Assembly: GCA_023269235.1 (NCBI GenBank)
Contig: JAHFTW010000005.1
Location: 59,537-120,361, forward strand
DNA from: Thermoplasmata archaeon
GTDB taxonomy: Archaea > Thermoplasmatota > E2 > JACPAO01 > JAHFTW01
Direction of reading: 5' to 3'
Length of the DNA stretch: 60,825 bases
Shown here piece after piece: positions 30,955 to 39,306 of the stretch. Position numbers and translations under genes: made by a program. Under the pieces are notes generated by a model. The model ran no database searches and was not told where the DNA came from. It saw only the letters and a program-made list of their open reading frames with translations. The number at the start of each line of letters is the position of its first letter. Positions within the stretch are counted from its first letter, which is position 1.

Positions 30955-33792
30955 ATGGCCGCCTCCGAGAAACCATCCCGATTCATCCCTGGCCCCGTCG
31001 TCCCCGTCCGGAAGGCGAAGGCCAAGGAGGCGACCCCCGCCCCGGCCCCTGTCCAGGAGCCGTTGCCGTTGGAGGAGCCCGAGGAGTCGAAGGAGGGCCG
31101 CTCGCTCTTCAAGCGCAAGAAGCTGGACCCGCTGCGCGGCCACCCCATCCTCGACCCCCACGGCGTGGCGGCCGGGCTCCTGAAGGGCAGCTTCGCCCCG
31201 CTCGACCTCCATCTCCTGAACCTGGACGCCCACCGCCTGCGCGCCCTGCGGCACGAGGGCATCACCACGCTCGCCCAGCTCCGGCGCAAGATCCGCATCC
31301 TGCCGCACCAGGTCAAGGCGGCCATCAAGGTCCTGAACCAGATGGGCGGCCGCGGCATCCTCGCCGACGAGGTCGGTCTCGGCAAGACCATCGAGGCGGG
31401 CATCGTCATGAAGGAGCTGATCAGCCGCGGCAAGGCGAAGAGCATCCTCATCCTCACGCCGGCGTCGCTCGCCGCGCAGTGGCAAGGGGAACTGTGGGAC
31501 AAGTTCGGCGAGCGCTTCGTCAAGCACGACGACATGGAGTTCACCGGCTTCAGCAAGCATGACCGCATCGTCGCGTCCATCGACACCGCGAAGTCGGCGC
31601 AGCACTACCCCGACATCATCGCCCGCGAGTGGGACCTCGTCATCGTGGACGAGGCGCACTACCTGAAGAACAAGAAGACGCAGCGCTACAGCCTCGCGGA
31701 CGACATCACGGCGCGCCACGCCCTCATGCTCACGGCGACGCCCATCCAGAACAACCTCATCGAGCTGTACAACCTCATCAACCTCATCAAACCGGGCTTG
31801 CTCGGCACGATGCAGAACTTCGAGGATGAGTACATGGGCGACGCGCAGGGCCGCGTCCTGCTGCACGCCCAGCGCCTGCAGACCCTGCTCCAGCAGGTGC
31901 TCATTCGCAACCGGCGCTCCGAGACCGGCCTCAAGTTCCCCGAGCGCAAGGTCGAAACCCACCGAGTCAAGGCGTCCCCCGGTGAGTACGCGCTGCACCA
32001 GGCCGTCTCCAACTTCATCCGCACCTACAAGGACTTCTTCGAGTCGCACCTGGCCCTCATGGTGCTGGAGCGCGAGGTCGCCTCCTCCGCGCCGGCGTTG
32101 GCCAAGACGCTCGACAACATGCTCCCGAAGGTCCACGACCCCGAGGTCGGCAAGGCGATGGAGGAGCTGAAGGCGATGGCGGGCGACATCAAGCGCAACG
32201 CCAAGGTCAACCTTATCCTCGACATCGCCAAGAACACGAAGGAGAAGATCATCCTCTTCACGCAGTTCCGCGAGACGCAGGAGCTTCTGAGCCGTCGCCT
32301 CCAGCAGGAGGGGGTCTCGAACGTCAAGTTCCACGGCCAGCTCACCCCCGGCCGCCGCCGCTCCGCGCTGCAGGAGTTCCGCGGCCCGACGCAGATGCTC
32401 GTCGCCACCGACTCCGGCTCCGAGGGTCTCAACCTCCAGTTCGCGCACATCCTGGTCAATTACGACCTGCCATGGAACCCGATGCGCGTGGAGCAGCGCA
32501 TCGGCCGCGTCCACCGCATCGGCCAGGAATCGAGCAACGTCGTCATCCTCAACCTCGCCGTCGCGGACACCATCGAGGACTACGTCCTGCAGGTCCTGTA
32601 CGAGAAGATCAAGCTCTTCGAAGTGGCCATCGGCGAGATGGACCTCATCCTGGGCGAGCTCGAAGACGAGGGCGGCCTCGAGAAGCGCATCCTCGACATC
32701 ATCATGGCGACCAAGAACGACAAGGAGGTCAAGGAGTCGCTGGAGAAGGTGCAGGGCGAGGTCAAGAAGTCGAAGGCGAACGCTGAGGACATCAAGATGC
32801 TCGACGCGTCGGTCTTCCAGACCTTCGACCTCAGCACGGCCAAGGACGACGTGCGCATCGAGGACTCCGTGGACATGGACAAGGAGGTGCGCGCCTTCGT
32901 GTCGCGCTTCCTGGCCACCACCGGCGCCGAGACCGAGGAGGCGGACCATGTCACGACCGTCAAGCTGCCGCGCACGTACTGGAAGCGCATGGGCGGCCTG
33001 CACCACTACACGACCGATCCCGAGACGTTTGACGAGAAGGACGGCGAGGTCGAGCTCCTGAGCCTAGGCAGCAAGTTCGTGCAGGGCGCCATGGAGACGC
33101 TCGGCGAGGACGGCGCCCTCGGCGTCGTTCGCACCCCCGCGGTCGCCCGCCCCACGACGGCGCTCTACTACCGCTACTTCATCGAGACCGTCCGCAGCGA
33201 GCTGGAGGCCTTCATCACCGTCCAGGTGGACGACAACGGGCAGGTCGCGGCCCTCCTGCAGGAGCTGGCCCCGGTCCCTGAGGGCGAGCCCCACGACGGC
33301 GGCTCCGGCCTCACCGCCTCGGCGTGGTCCGACCTGGAGGAGAAGGCCCGTGGCGAGGTCGGCAACCTCCTGGTCCCCATCCTGCAGGCCAAGCGCGAGG
33401 AGGCGCAGGCCGAGGTGCGGCACGCCGAGAAGCGGCTTGAGGGATACTACGAGCGGCAGAAGGAGGAGATCCGCGCCGAGGAAGCGAAGATCCGCCACAA
33501 GCGCGGCCAGATTCGCAACCGCCTCTGGTTCACCGAGTCTGGCGTGCGCGAGCGCAAGCTCGAGGACCAGGACCGCGACCTGGAGAAGCAGCTGCACGAC
33601 CTCACGTTCCGCAACAACCGCAAGGTCGAGGACCTGGACAAGGAGCTCAAGGACCGGCTTGCGAAGGAGCAGGAGAAGAACGAGCCCCGCCTCCAGGTGG
33701 AGCTCATCGGCGCGACGCGCCTCGTGCCCGCGAAGGCGGGCACCGCTGCCGCGCTGGCGTCGTCGCGCGCGGCCGCCGCGGCCGTCGCGTAG
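30955..33792 (+). CDS. SNF2-family helicase, RapA-like, with C-terminal coiled coil
   Basis: A 945-residue SF2 ATPase. After a basic Pro/Ala-rich leader (1-70), motif I is ADEVGLGKTIEAG, motif II DEAH, motif III LTATP, and the C-terminal RecA half has GSEGLNLQ and the arginine finger segment QRIGRVHRIGQ. Residues 780-910 form a long charged coiled coil. Proteins of this plan remodel stalled RNA polymerase or nucleoprotein. No defence genes lie nearby, and the divergent partner is an RNase J-like nuclease, so RNA or transcription turnover is more likely. Confidence 0.92.
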   Translation: MAASEKPSRFIPGPVVPVRKAKAKEATPAPAPVQEPLPLEEPEESKEGRSLFKRKKLDPLRGHPILDPHGVAAGLLKGSFAPLDLHLLNLDAHRLRALRHEGITTLAQLRRKIRILPHQVKAAIKVLNQMGGRGILADEVGLGKTIEAGIVMKELISRGKAKSILILTPASLAAQWQGELWDKFGERFVKHDDMEFTGFSKHDRIVASIDTAKSAQHYPDIIAREWDLVIVDEAHYLKNKKTQRYSLADDITARHALMLTATPIQNNLIELYNLINLIKPGLLGTMQNFEDEYMGDAQGRVLLHAQRLQTLLQQVLIRNRRSETGLKFPERKVETHRVKASPGEYALHQAVSNFIRTYKDFFESHLALMVLEREVASSAPALAKTLDNMLPKVHDPEVGKAMEELKAMAGDIKRNAKVNLILDIAKNTKEKIILFTQFRETQELLSRRLQQEGVSNVKFHGQLTPGRRRSALQEFRGPTQMLVATDSGSEGLNLQFAHILVNYDLPWNPMRVEQRIGRVHRIGQESSNVVILNLAVADTIEDYVLQVLYEKIKLFEVAIGEMDLILGELEDEGGLEKRILDIIMATKNDKEVKESLEKVQGEVKKSKANAEDIKMLDASVFQTFDLSTAKDDVRIEDSVDMDKEVRAFVSRFLATTGAETEEADHVTTVKLPRTYWKRMGGLHHYTTDPETFDEKDGEVELLSLGSKFVQGAMETLGEDGALGVVRTPAVARPTTALYYRYFIETVRSELEAFITVQVDDNGQVAALLQELAPVPEGEPHDGGSGLTASAWSDLEEKARGEVGNLLVPILQAKREEAQAEVRHAEKRLEGYYERQKEEIRAEEAKIRHKRGQIRNRLWFTESGVRERKLEDQDRDLEKQLHDLTFRNNRKVEDLDKELKDRLAKEQEKNEPRLQVELIGATRLVPAKAGTAAALASSRAAAAAVA

Positions 33793-33802
33793 TCGCGCCC
33801 CT

Positions 33803-33902
33803 CAACACAGATTCAGCAGATGTTCCTGGGGTTGACCCGTAGGCACTATCGGGCGGCCGGCGCCAGACTGAAGCAGAATGCCTTCTGCTGAATCCGTGTT
33901 CC
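33803..33902. repeat. 100-bp inverted-repeat element, copy B
   Basis: The arms AACACAGATTCAGCAGA (33804-33820) and TCTGCTGAATCCGTGTT (33884-33900) pair over 17 bp with one mismatch. The left end resembles copy A at 26930. It lies 11 bp after the SNF2 gene and just before the converging hydrolase stop. Confidence 0.75.
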
Positions 33903-33915
33903 TGCGTGGAAGGTC

Positions 33916-35586
33916 TTACGCCAGGATGGGCAGGCTCAGCTCGGAGCGCCCGTCGAATGTGACGGCGTAGTTGTTCAGCAGTGGCATCCACCATGCCGGG
34001 TCGTTGCTCGCGACCTTGAGGACGATGCGGTCGCCCGGCGTGAGATCCATCTTGGTCCAGTGGAACCGGAGGTGGAGCGCGCCGTCCGCGACGTCGTCCT
34101 GCCGCAAGGCGGCCGCGGCGCCGCGGCTGACGATCTGGCTCGTGCCGTCCTCGTGCAGGACGAGGAGGGTGCCGGCGACCTGGTAGGGCGTCGTGCTCTC
34201 GCCGTGGAGCGTGAGCGTCAACTCGGGGGCGCCGACGAGGGTTCCGCCAGTGAGAAGCGGGCTCTGGAAGGTCAGGGCAGACGGGTCCTGCCGAAGCCCG
34301 TCGGGGAGCGCGTTCGTCGGCATGCCCACCTGGTCCCACAGGGCGCCGGGCTCCTCGAGCGGGTTGGCGGCGACGGTCTGCTGGATGGCAAAGGGCGCCT
34401 CGGAAGCGGGGCCCTGGTAAAGCTCGCCGCTGCGCAGGTGGTAGACGGCGGGGGTCGGATCCGGGAAGGCCGCGTAGTTGGTGACGGCGTCGCTCGCGGC
34501 GTCCACGGTCTCGAGCGCGGGCCAGGCGTCCACGCCGGTGTCGTAGCCTTGTAGGAAGAACGCGAACCAGTCGAGCGCACGGGCCCAGCAGCCGGGGGCC
34601 GCCGAGCCGTGGCCGCCGCGGAAGACGACGGCGCACGTGAAGCCGCCCGCGTTCGTCCAGGCCTGGTCCACCTGCGGGAAGAGCGACTCTTCCATTCCCT
34701 GGCAGACCAGCAACGGCTTGTGCGAGGCCGGCAGGCGAGCGAGGCTGCTGCGAGCATCCATCTGGGAGCGGAGGGTGGACAGGTCCTCGCCTGCCGGGGC
34801 GGGGACGCCGCGGAGGTACAGGTCGCTGTACCACTCGTGGATTATGGGGTCGTAGTGGCCGGCGCCGCCTTGGCCGTAGAGGTAGAGGAACTGCGCCCAC
34901 TCCAGCTTCGGGACGTTGCCAGTGACGAGCGCCTGGTAGAGGTCCACCCAGCCGTACATCGGGACCACGGTGGTCACGAGCGGGTCGTCGGCGAGGGCGT
35001 TGAAGGCCTGCCCCGCGCCGTAGGAGGCGCCGATGACGCCGACGCGGCCGTTCGTGGGGAAGGTGGATTGCGCCCAGACGAGGATGCTGTGCAGGTCGGC
35101 CATCTCGGCGGGGCCGGCGACGGTGGCCAGGCCGTTGGACTGCCCGAACCCGCGCGCGTCGTAGGCCACGGCCAGGAAGCCAGCATCGGCGAACTCGCGC
35201 AGGTGGTTCACGCCCGTCGGGAGGCCGGTGCCCACGGGGTTGGCGACCGGGTAGGACTCCCCGGACTCGTAGGACTCCTTGTTGTTGCCCCAGCCGTGCA
35301 GGAAGACGACGAGGGGCGGGCGGGCGTCGCCGCTCAGGGCGGGAACGTAGGCGCGCACGGCGAGCTTCGTCGTGCCGTCCCAGCTGGTGACCGTGAGGTT
35401 CTGCACCGTGACCCCGAGGACGTGGACGGTCGTGGGGTCGTAGCCGACGTCGGCGGGGGTGGCCGCGCGGGGCGTCTCCTTCGTGTCCCAGAGGCAGCCC
35501 GAGACGAAGGTGGCCGCCAGAAGGCAAAGAACGGCCACAGCGCGGGGCGCGCGGGAGGGGGCGTGCTCGCTTCGACCGGGGTGCAT
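33916..35586 (-). CDS. Lipoprotein alpha/beta hydrolase, X-Pro dipeptidyl-peptidase (CocE/S15) type
   Basis: A 556-residue exported hydrolase. A lipobox (FVSGC) follows the signal peptide. The alpha/beta core has the oxyanion HGWGNNKES, the nucleophile in VIGASYGAGQA, YDARGFGQSNG, and a downstream catalytic acid and His (GGHGSA). The C-terminal third (about 390-556) is a jelly-roll domain of the X-Pro peptidase family. It is likely to act on peptides or esters outside the cell. The ATG at 35586 lies about 28 nt after a CCTTAAG element. Confidence 0.88.
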   Translation of the reverse strand: MHPGRSEHAPSRAPRAVAVLCLLAATFVSGCLWDTKETPRAATPADVGYDPTTVHVLGVTVQNLTVTSWDGTTKLAVRAYVPALSGDARPPLVVFLHGWGNNKESYESGESYPVANPVGTGLPTGVNHLREFADAGFLAVAYDARGFGQSNGLATVAGPAEMADLHSILVWAQSTFPTNGRVGVIGASYGAGQAFNALADDPLVTTVVPMYGWVDLYQALVTGNVPKLEWAQFLYLYGQGGAGHYDPIIHEWYSDLYLRGVPAPAGEDLSTLRSQMDARSSLARLPASHKPLLVCQGMEESLFPQVDQAWTNAGGFTCAVVFRGGHGSAAPGCWARALDWFAFFLQGYDTGVDAWPALETVDAASDAVTNYAAFPDPTPAVYHLRSGELYQGPASEAPFAIQQTVAANPLEEPGALWDQVGMPTNALPDGLRQDPSALTFQSPLLTGGTLVGAPELTLTLHGESTTPYQVAGTLLVLHEDGTSQIVSRGAAAALRQDDVADGALHLRFHWTKMDLTPGDRIVLKVASNDPAWWMPLLNNYAVTFDGRSELSLPILA

Positions 35587-35609
35587 GCTTGGAGAGCCGG
35601 CACCCCTCT

Positions 35610-35617
35610 CCTTAAGG
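35610..35617 (-). promoter_or_regulatory. TATA-like element of hydrolase gene
   Basis: CCCTTAAG region on the minus strand, about 28 nt before the ATG at 35586. Confidence 0.4.
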
Positions 35618-35709
35618 GTTGTCAGCGCGGCCGGGGCGGCCGGAGAGCCAACCGGAGCCGGGGAGAAGAGTGCGCGCAAAGACGCCTTGATGAACCTTGG
35701 CCCTCCGGC

Positions 35710-35717
35710 GTAAATAC
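35710..35717 (+). promoter_or_regulatory. TATA box of the 35742 gene
   Basis: GTAAATAC centred 28 nt before the ATG at 35742, predicting a leaderless message. Confidence 0.5.
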
Positions 35718-35741
35718 CCCGAGGGGGCAGCCAAGGGGTTG

Positions 35742-36101
35742 ATGCCAGCCGACCTGCACGCCCTCCTTCGCCGCCGGAAGCTGGCGGTCTTCGTGGACCT
35801 CAAGGTCATGACGCGCGCCCTCCGGGCCCGCACCCCCGTCGCCGTCGCGCGACGCCAGGCCGAATACGTCCTCATCGACAACCTCCGCGTCCCGCTCGGC
35901 TTCGACGAGGAGCGCTTCCTCGCCCACCACCTGGCCCATGTGCACAGCGTGCGCAACGGGCTCGGCTACTCCGGCGGCCGCAAGGCGCGCGCGCCGGCGA
36001 CGCCCCTGCACCTGCCCTTCCACCTCCCGCATCCATCCGGCGGCGCCTTGGAGCCGCGCCGCGCGCTGCGCCGCCAGGCCCGCGCGGAGGCCTCCTCGTG
36101 A
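35742..36101 (+). CDS. Small basic hypothetical protein
   Basis: A 119-residue protein of unknown family. It opens with a helix (DLHALLRRRKLAVFVDLKVMTRALRA) and has a conserved-looking middle (VLIDNLRVPLGFDEERFLAHHLAHVHSV), then a basic Pro/Arg-rich tail. The ATG at 35742 follows a TATA box by 28 nt. Its stop overlaps the GTG of the next gene, so the two form an operon. Confidence 0.65.
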   Translation: MPADLHALLRRRKLAVFVDLKVMTRALRARTPVAVARRQAEYVLIDNLRVPLGFDEERFLAHHLAHVHSVRNGLGYSGGRKARAPATPLHLPFHLPHPSGGALEPRRALRRQARAEASS

Positions 36102-36592
36102 ACGCTTGGACCCTCGTGGACGCCGCCGGCCGCACGCTCCGGGTGCACCAGGACGGCGTGGACTTGCGTCTCCAGCTCGGCGCCGAGGATGCCGTGCTCT
36201 CGCACGAAGATCGCATCGAGCTCGCGCGCTTCCTGCTCTCCGGCGTGACCTTGCTGGAGCCCGTCGTCGAGAAGCTGGCCGAGCACACGCACCTCTTCGA
36301 GCCGCTGCCGGAACCCATCCCCGATGCCGCGCCCAAGCCGGCGCACATCAGCGACGGCCACGCCTTCTACGGACGCCCGGCGGACCCCATCAACATCGAA
36401 GTTGAGCCCGCGTTCCCGCCGCTCAAGCCGAAGAGCATCGGCCGCACGGTCGTCCTCGACCCCGAAGGCCAGCCGGCCCTTTCCGCGCCCCAGCCCGGCC
36501 CCCCGGCCGCGCGGAGCGACCCGCACTCCGCCGAGGCGGCGCCAACCATCCAGGTCAAAGCAGGTCCATCAGGTCCTTCACGGCCTTCTTGA
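36098..36592 (+). CDS. Hypothetical protein, beta-rich head and disordered tail
   Basis: A 164-residue protein of unknown family. Residues 1-65 contain short strands (WTLVDAAGRTLRVHQDGVDL) and a helix (HEDRIELARFLLSG); the rest is Pro-rich, with a segment PIPDAAPKPAHISDGH. GTG 36098 overlaps the preceding stop. The last 38 bp overlap gpsA on the other strand. Confidence 0.6.
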   Translation: MNAWTLVDAAGRTLRVHQDGVDLRLQLGAEDAVLSHEDRIELARFLLSGVTLLEPVVEKLAEHTHLFEPLPEPIPDAAPKPAHISDGHAFYGRPADPINIEVEPAFPPLKPKSIGRTVVLDPEGQPALSAPQPGPPAARSDPHSAEAAPTIQVKAGPSGPSRPS

Positions 36593-37556
36593 CTTCCTTG
36601 CCCTCGTAGAGGATGCGGTAGATCTCCGACGTGAGCGGCAGCGGGATCTTCTCCTTCGCAGCCAGCTCGTGGACGAACTTCGTCGCCATGACGCCCTCGA
36701 CGACCTGGCCGCCCAGCGTGGCGATGGCCTGCTCTTTCTTGAGGCCCTTTCCAAGAAGCTCGCCGACGCGGTGGTTGCGGCTCCGGCTGCTTGTCGCGGT
36801 AAGGATGAGGTCGCCGAGGCCGGAGAGGCCTGTGAAGGTCTCCTTCTTGGCGCCGTGCGCGACGCCGAAGCGCACCATCTCGTCGAGGCCCAGCGTGATG
36901 ACGGCGGCCTGCGCGTTCTGGCCGAAGCCGATGCCTTGCGTCAAGCCCGCCGCGATGGCGACGATGTTCTTCATGACGCCGCCCAGCTCGACGCCGACGA
37001 CGTCGCGGCGCGGGTACGCCTTGAACCAGTCCGTCGTGAAGAGCCCGCACAGGAGATTGAGGGCGGGCGCCGACTTGCTCGCGATGACGGTGGCGCTCGG
37101 GGTGCCGCGCGCGATCTCCTCGGCGAAGTTGGGGCCGCTCATCGAGGCGACCGGGTGGCCGGGGCCGACCTCTTCGCCAAGCACCTGGCTCATGCGCAAG
37201 TAGGTGTCATGCTCGATGCCCTTGGCGACGTTGAGCACTTTCGCGTCGCGGTCGAGGAACGGGGCGAACGCCTTGGCGGTCTCGCGCATCGCCTGACTGG
37301 GGACGGCGGCCACCACGACCTCGGCGCCCTCGACGGCGTCCTGCAGGCTGCTGGTGATCCAGACGTTGAGGGGGATCTTGACGCCCGGGAGGTACTTCGT
37401 GTTCTCACGGGAGTTCGCGATGCTCTGCGCGTAGCCGGGGTCGCGGCACCACTGCCGCACCTCGACGCCATTGCGCGCCAGCAGGAAGCCGAGGCATGTG
37501 CCGAACCCGCCCGCGCCCACCACGGCGACAGGGGCGTCCTGCTGTCCTTCGATCAA
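36555..37556 (-). CDS. gpsA: NAD(P)-dependent sn-glycerol-3-phosphate dehydrogenase (bacterial type)
   Basis: A 333-residue GpsA that interconverts dihydroxyacetone phosphate and sn-glycerol-3-phosphate. The Rossmann motif is VVGAGGFGTCLGFLLARNG, followed by the family segments MSGPNFAEEIARG, LGGVMKNIVAIAAGL, the catalytic Lys region and GLSGLGDLILTATSSRSRNHRVG. This bacterial/eukaryotic enzyme is unusual in archaea, which normally use G1P dehydrogenase for lipids. The start is a TTG at 37556 preceded by a 7-bp hairpin and a TATA box. Confidence 0.95.
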   Translation of the reverse strand: MIEGQQDAPVAVVGAGGFGTCLGFLLARNGVEVRQWCRDPGYAQSIANSRENTKYLPGVKIPLNVWITSSLQDAVEGAEVVVAAVPSQAMRETAKAFAPFLDRDAKVLNVAKGIEHDTYLRMSQVLGEEVGPGHPVASMSGPNFAEEIARGTPSATVIASKSAPALNLLCGLFTTDWFKAYPRRDVVGVELGGVMKNIVAIAAGLTQGIGFGQNAQAAVITLGLDEMVRFGVAHGAKKETFTGLSGLGDLILTATSSRSRNHRVGELLGKGLKKEQAIATLGGQVVEGVMATKFVHELAAKEKIPLPLTSEIYRILYEGKEVKKAVKDLMDLL

Positions 37557-37589
37557 GGCGAGTTCCCACTCGCCTCCTGGTTAAAAAGG
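37557..37589 (-). promoter_or_regulatory. gpsA promoter with adjoining hairpin
   Basis: CCTTTTTAACC (37579-37589, minus strand) is centred about 28 nt before the TTG. Between it and the start lies the inverted repeat GGCGAGT-TCCC-ACTCGCC (37557-37574), which could be an operator or an RNA hairpin at the 5' end. Confidence 0.5.
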
Positions 37590-37658
37590 CAGAAGACCGG
37601 AAGGCGCGGCCCATCGGCTGCCTCAACGCTTTTGGGGAGGGCCGAATCGTGGCCCCCG

Positions 37659-38315
37659 ATGCGCGTCCTCGCCACCCTCCTCCTCGCGGGCCTGCTCACC
37701 GGCCTCCTCGCCGGCTGCACGGCCCCATCCTCCTCCACGGCGGCGGGCGCCTGCGACGGCGTCCAGCGCTCCTCGCTCACCCTCGCCTCCGCCACCCACA
37801 GCGTCGCCCTCCTCGCGACCTCGAAGGGCTGCATCGTCGCCGAGCTCTTCGACGACAAGACTCCCCTCACGGTCGCCAACTTCCGCACGTACGCGAACGA
37901 GACGGCCTTCGACGGCGTGCTCTTCCACCGCATCATCAAGGACTTCATGGTGCAGACCGGCAGCATGGCACAAGACGGCCAGTTCCGCGCCGCGACGCAC
38001 CCGCCAGTCAAGAACGAGGCCGCCTCCTCTGGCTTGAAGAACGCCGCCTACACGCTCAGCATGGCCCGCACGCAGTCCGCCGACTCGGCCACCAACCAGT
38101 TCTTCATCAACCACGCCGACAACACGTTCCTCGACCCATCCGGCAGTTCCGCCGGCTACGCGGTGTTCGGCACGGTCGTCAAGGGCCGCGACGTCGTGGA
38201 CGCCATCGCCGCCACCCCCGTGGAGGCCTACGCCCCCGGCAAGCACTGCCAGCCCGACAGCCAACCCTCCTGCCCGACGACCGACATCGTACTGCAGACC
38301 GTCCGCATCCTCTGA
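37659..38315 (+). CDS. Lipoprotein cyclophilin-type peptidyl-prolyl isomerase
   Basis: A 218-residue exported isomerase that speeds proline isomerisation in folding proteins outside the membrane. A lipobox LLAGC follows the signal peptide. The cyclophilin domain shows FDGVLFHRIIKDFMVQTGS with the catalytic Arg, the FFINHADN core and FGTVVKGRDVVDAI. It lies 8 bp before an FKBP-type lipoprotein gene. Confidence 0.93.
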   Translation: MRVLATLLLAGLLTGLLAGCTAPSSSTAAGACDGVQRSSLTLASATHSVALLATSKGCIVAELFDDKTPLTVANFRTYANETAFDGVLFHRIIKDFMVQTGSMAQDGQFRAATHPPVKNEAASSGLKNAAYTLSMARTQSADSATNQFFINHADNTFLDPSGSSAGYAVFGTVVKGRDVVDAIAATPVEAYAPGKHCQPDSQPSCPTTDIVLQTVRIL

Positions 38316-38323
38316 GGCCTTCC

Positions 38324-39034
38324 ATGCGCACCATCCTCCCCGCCACGCTCGTCCTCCTTGCCATGCTCGCCGGCTGCGCCTCCAACCCCGCCGGCCCCTC
38401 CGCCGGCCAGCAGGCCGACGCCATCACGCCCGGCGTCTGGCACGTCAACGGCCAGACCGACGTGCTCCTCGCCTGGGTCCGCAACCTCGACGCCGCCAAG
38501 GCCGATGTCGCCTGGTCCCTCACCACCGTCGGCGGCGCCCCGCTCCCCAGCGGCTGGACCGTCTCCTTCAACCCGCCCACCGCGAGCCTCGCGGCCGCCG
38601 GCACCAAGGTCGGCTCGCCTCCCAGCTACCCTGACTGGGCGCGCACGCTCATCATGGTCCAGCTCAACGCCACCGCCGCGGCCGGCAAGCTCCCGCTCGA
38701 GCTGCACGTCGGCACCGCCGTCACACCGATCTTGGCCACCGTCGAGGCCAACTGGACGCGCGTCAGCAGGGCCGGCGACTCGGTCACCGTCCACTACGAC
38801 GGCAAGTTCCAGGCCACCGGCGAGCGCTTCGACCAGGGCGACTTCCCGACCAAGCTCGGCTCGGGCCAGACCGTCGCCGGCTTCGACAACGGCTTGATGG
38901 GCCTTGCTCTCAACGAGGCGGCCCACCTCGTCCTTCCGCCCGCGCTCGGCTACGGCTACGACAGCGGCGGCTCCTACGCCCGCTTCAACGGCCAGACGCT
39001 CACCTTCGACGTGCGCATCACGAAGTTCGGGTAG
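38324..39034 (+). CDS. Lipoprotein FKBP-type peptidyl-prolyl isomerase
   Basis: A 236-residue exported protein with lipobox MLAGC. Residues about 30-140 form a separate beta domain of unknown type; residues about 145-236 are an FKBP domain with VTVHYDGKF, a GQTVAGFDNGLMGL core and HLVLPPALGYGY. The residue order matches FKBP although several active-site aromatics differ. It forms an operon with the cyclophilin lipoprotein upstream. Confidence 0.9.
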   Translation: MRTILPATLVLLAMLAGCASNPAGPSAGQQADAITPGVWHVNGQTDVLLAWVRNLDAAKADVAWSLTTVGGAPLPSGWTVSFNPPTASLAAAGTKVGSPPSYPDWARTLIMVQLNATAAAGKLPLELHVGTAVTPILATVEANWTRVSRAGDSVTVHYDGKFQATGERFDQGDFPTKLGSGQTVAGFDNGLMGLALNEAAHLVLPPALGYGYDSGGSYARFNGQTLTFDVRITKFG

Positions 39035-39306
39035 CGGCAAACCTCAAGCCGGGTCGCCGAGTCGCCGAATCGACCTGCCCCTGCTCGCAGCCCGCGGAGG
39101 CCGCCCTACCCTTGGTGGGGAAGAACGGCCTGGGAACCGGGACGCCGGGGCGGTCTACATTTCACGCGCAGGGGGTCCAGGGGGCCGCAGGTCCCCGGGC
39201 GGGGGTGTGGGCGGGGTCAGAGCCCCCGCAAGGGTGGCCGAAGGCCGCCCGCCGGTTCGAAGGGCGCAGCCCTCGGGGGCGGTCTACATCGCCTCGCCGT
39301 CGGCCG
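39035..39306 (+). other. GC-rich noncoding interval with 14-bp direct repeat
   Basis: I see no supported gene in these 272 bp. GGGGCGGTCTACAT occurs at 39147-39160 and again at 39276-39289. The interval between is dominated by self-complementary G/C blocks (GGGGGCC, GGCCCCCG-like), so RNA structure is possible. No tRNA, sRNA or terminator could be assigned. Confidence 0.4.

Noticed and set aside
30652-33006. A 784-codon minus-strand frame opposite the SNF2 helicase
   Set aside because: It runs antisense through all helicase motifs and has shadow-type composition.
30955-33792. SNF2 helicase as part of a DISARM or other defence system
   Set aside because: No methyltransferase, DUF1998 or PLD partner nearby; neighbours are an RNA nuclease and an exported hydrolase.
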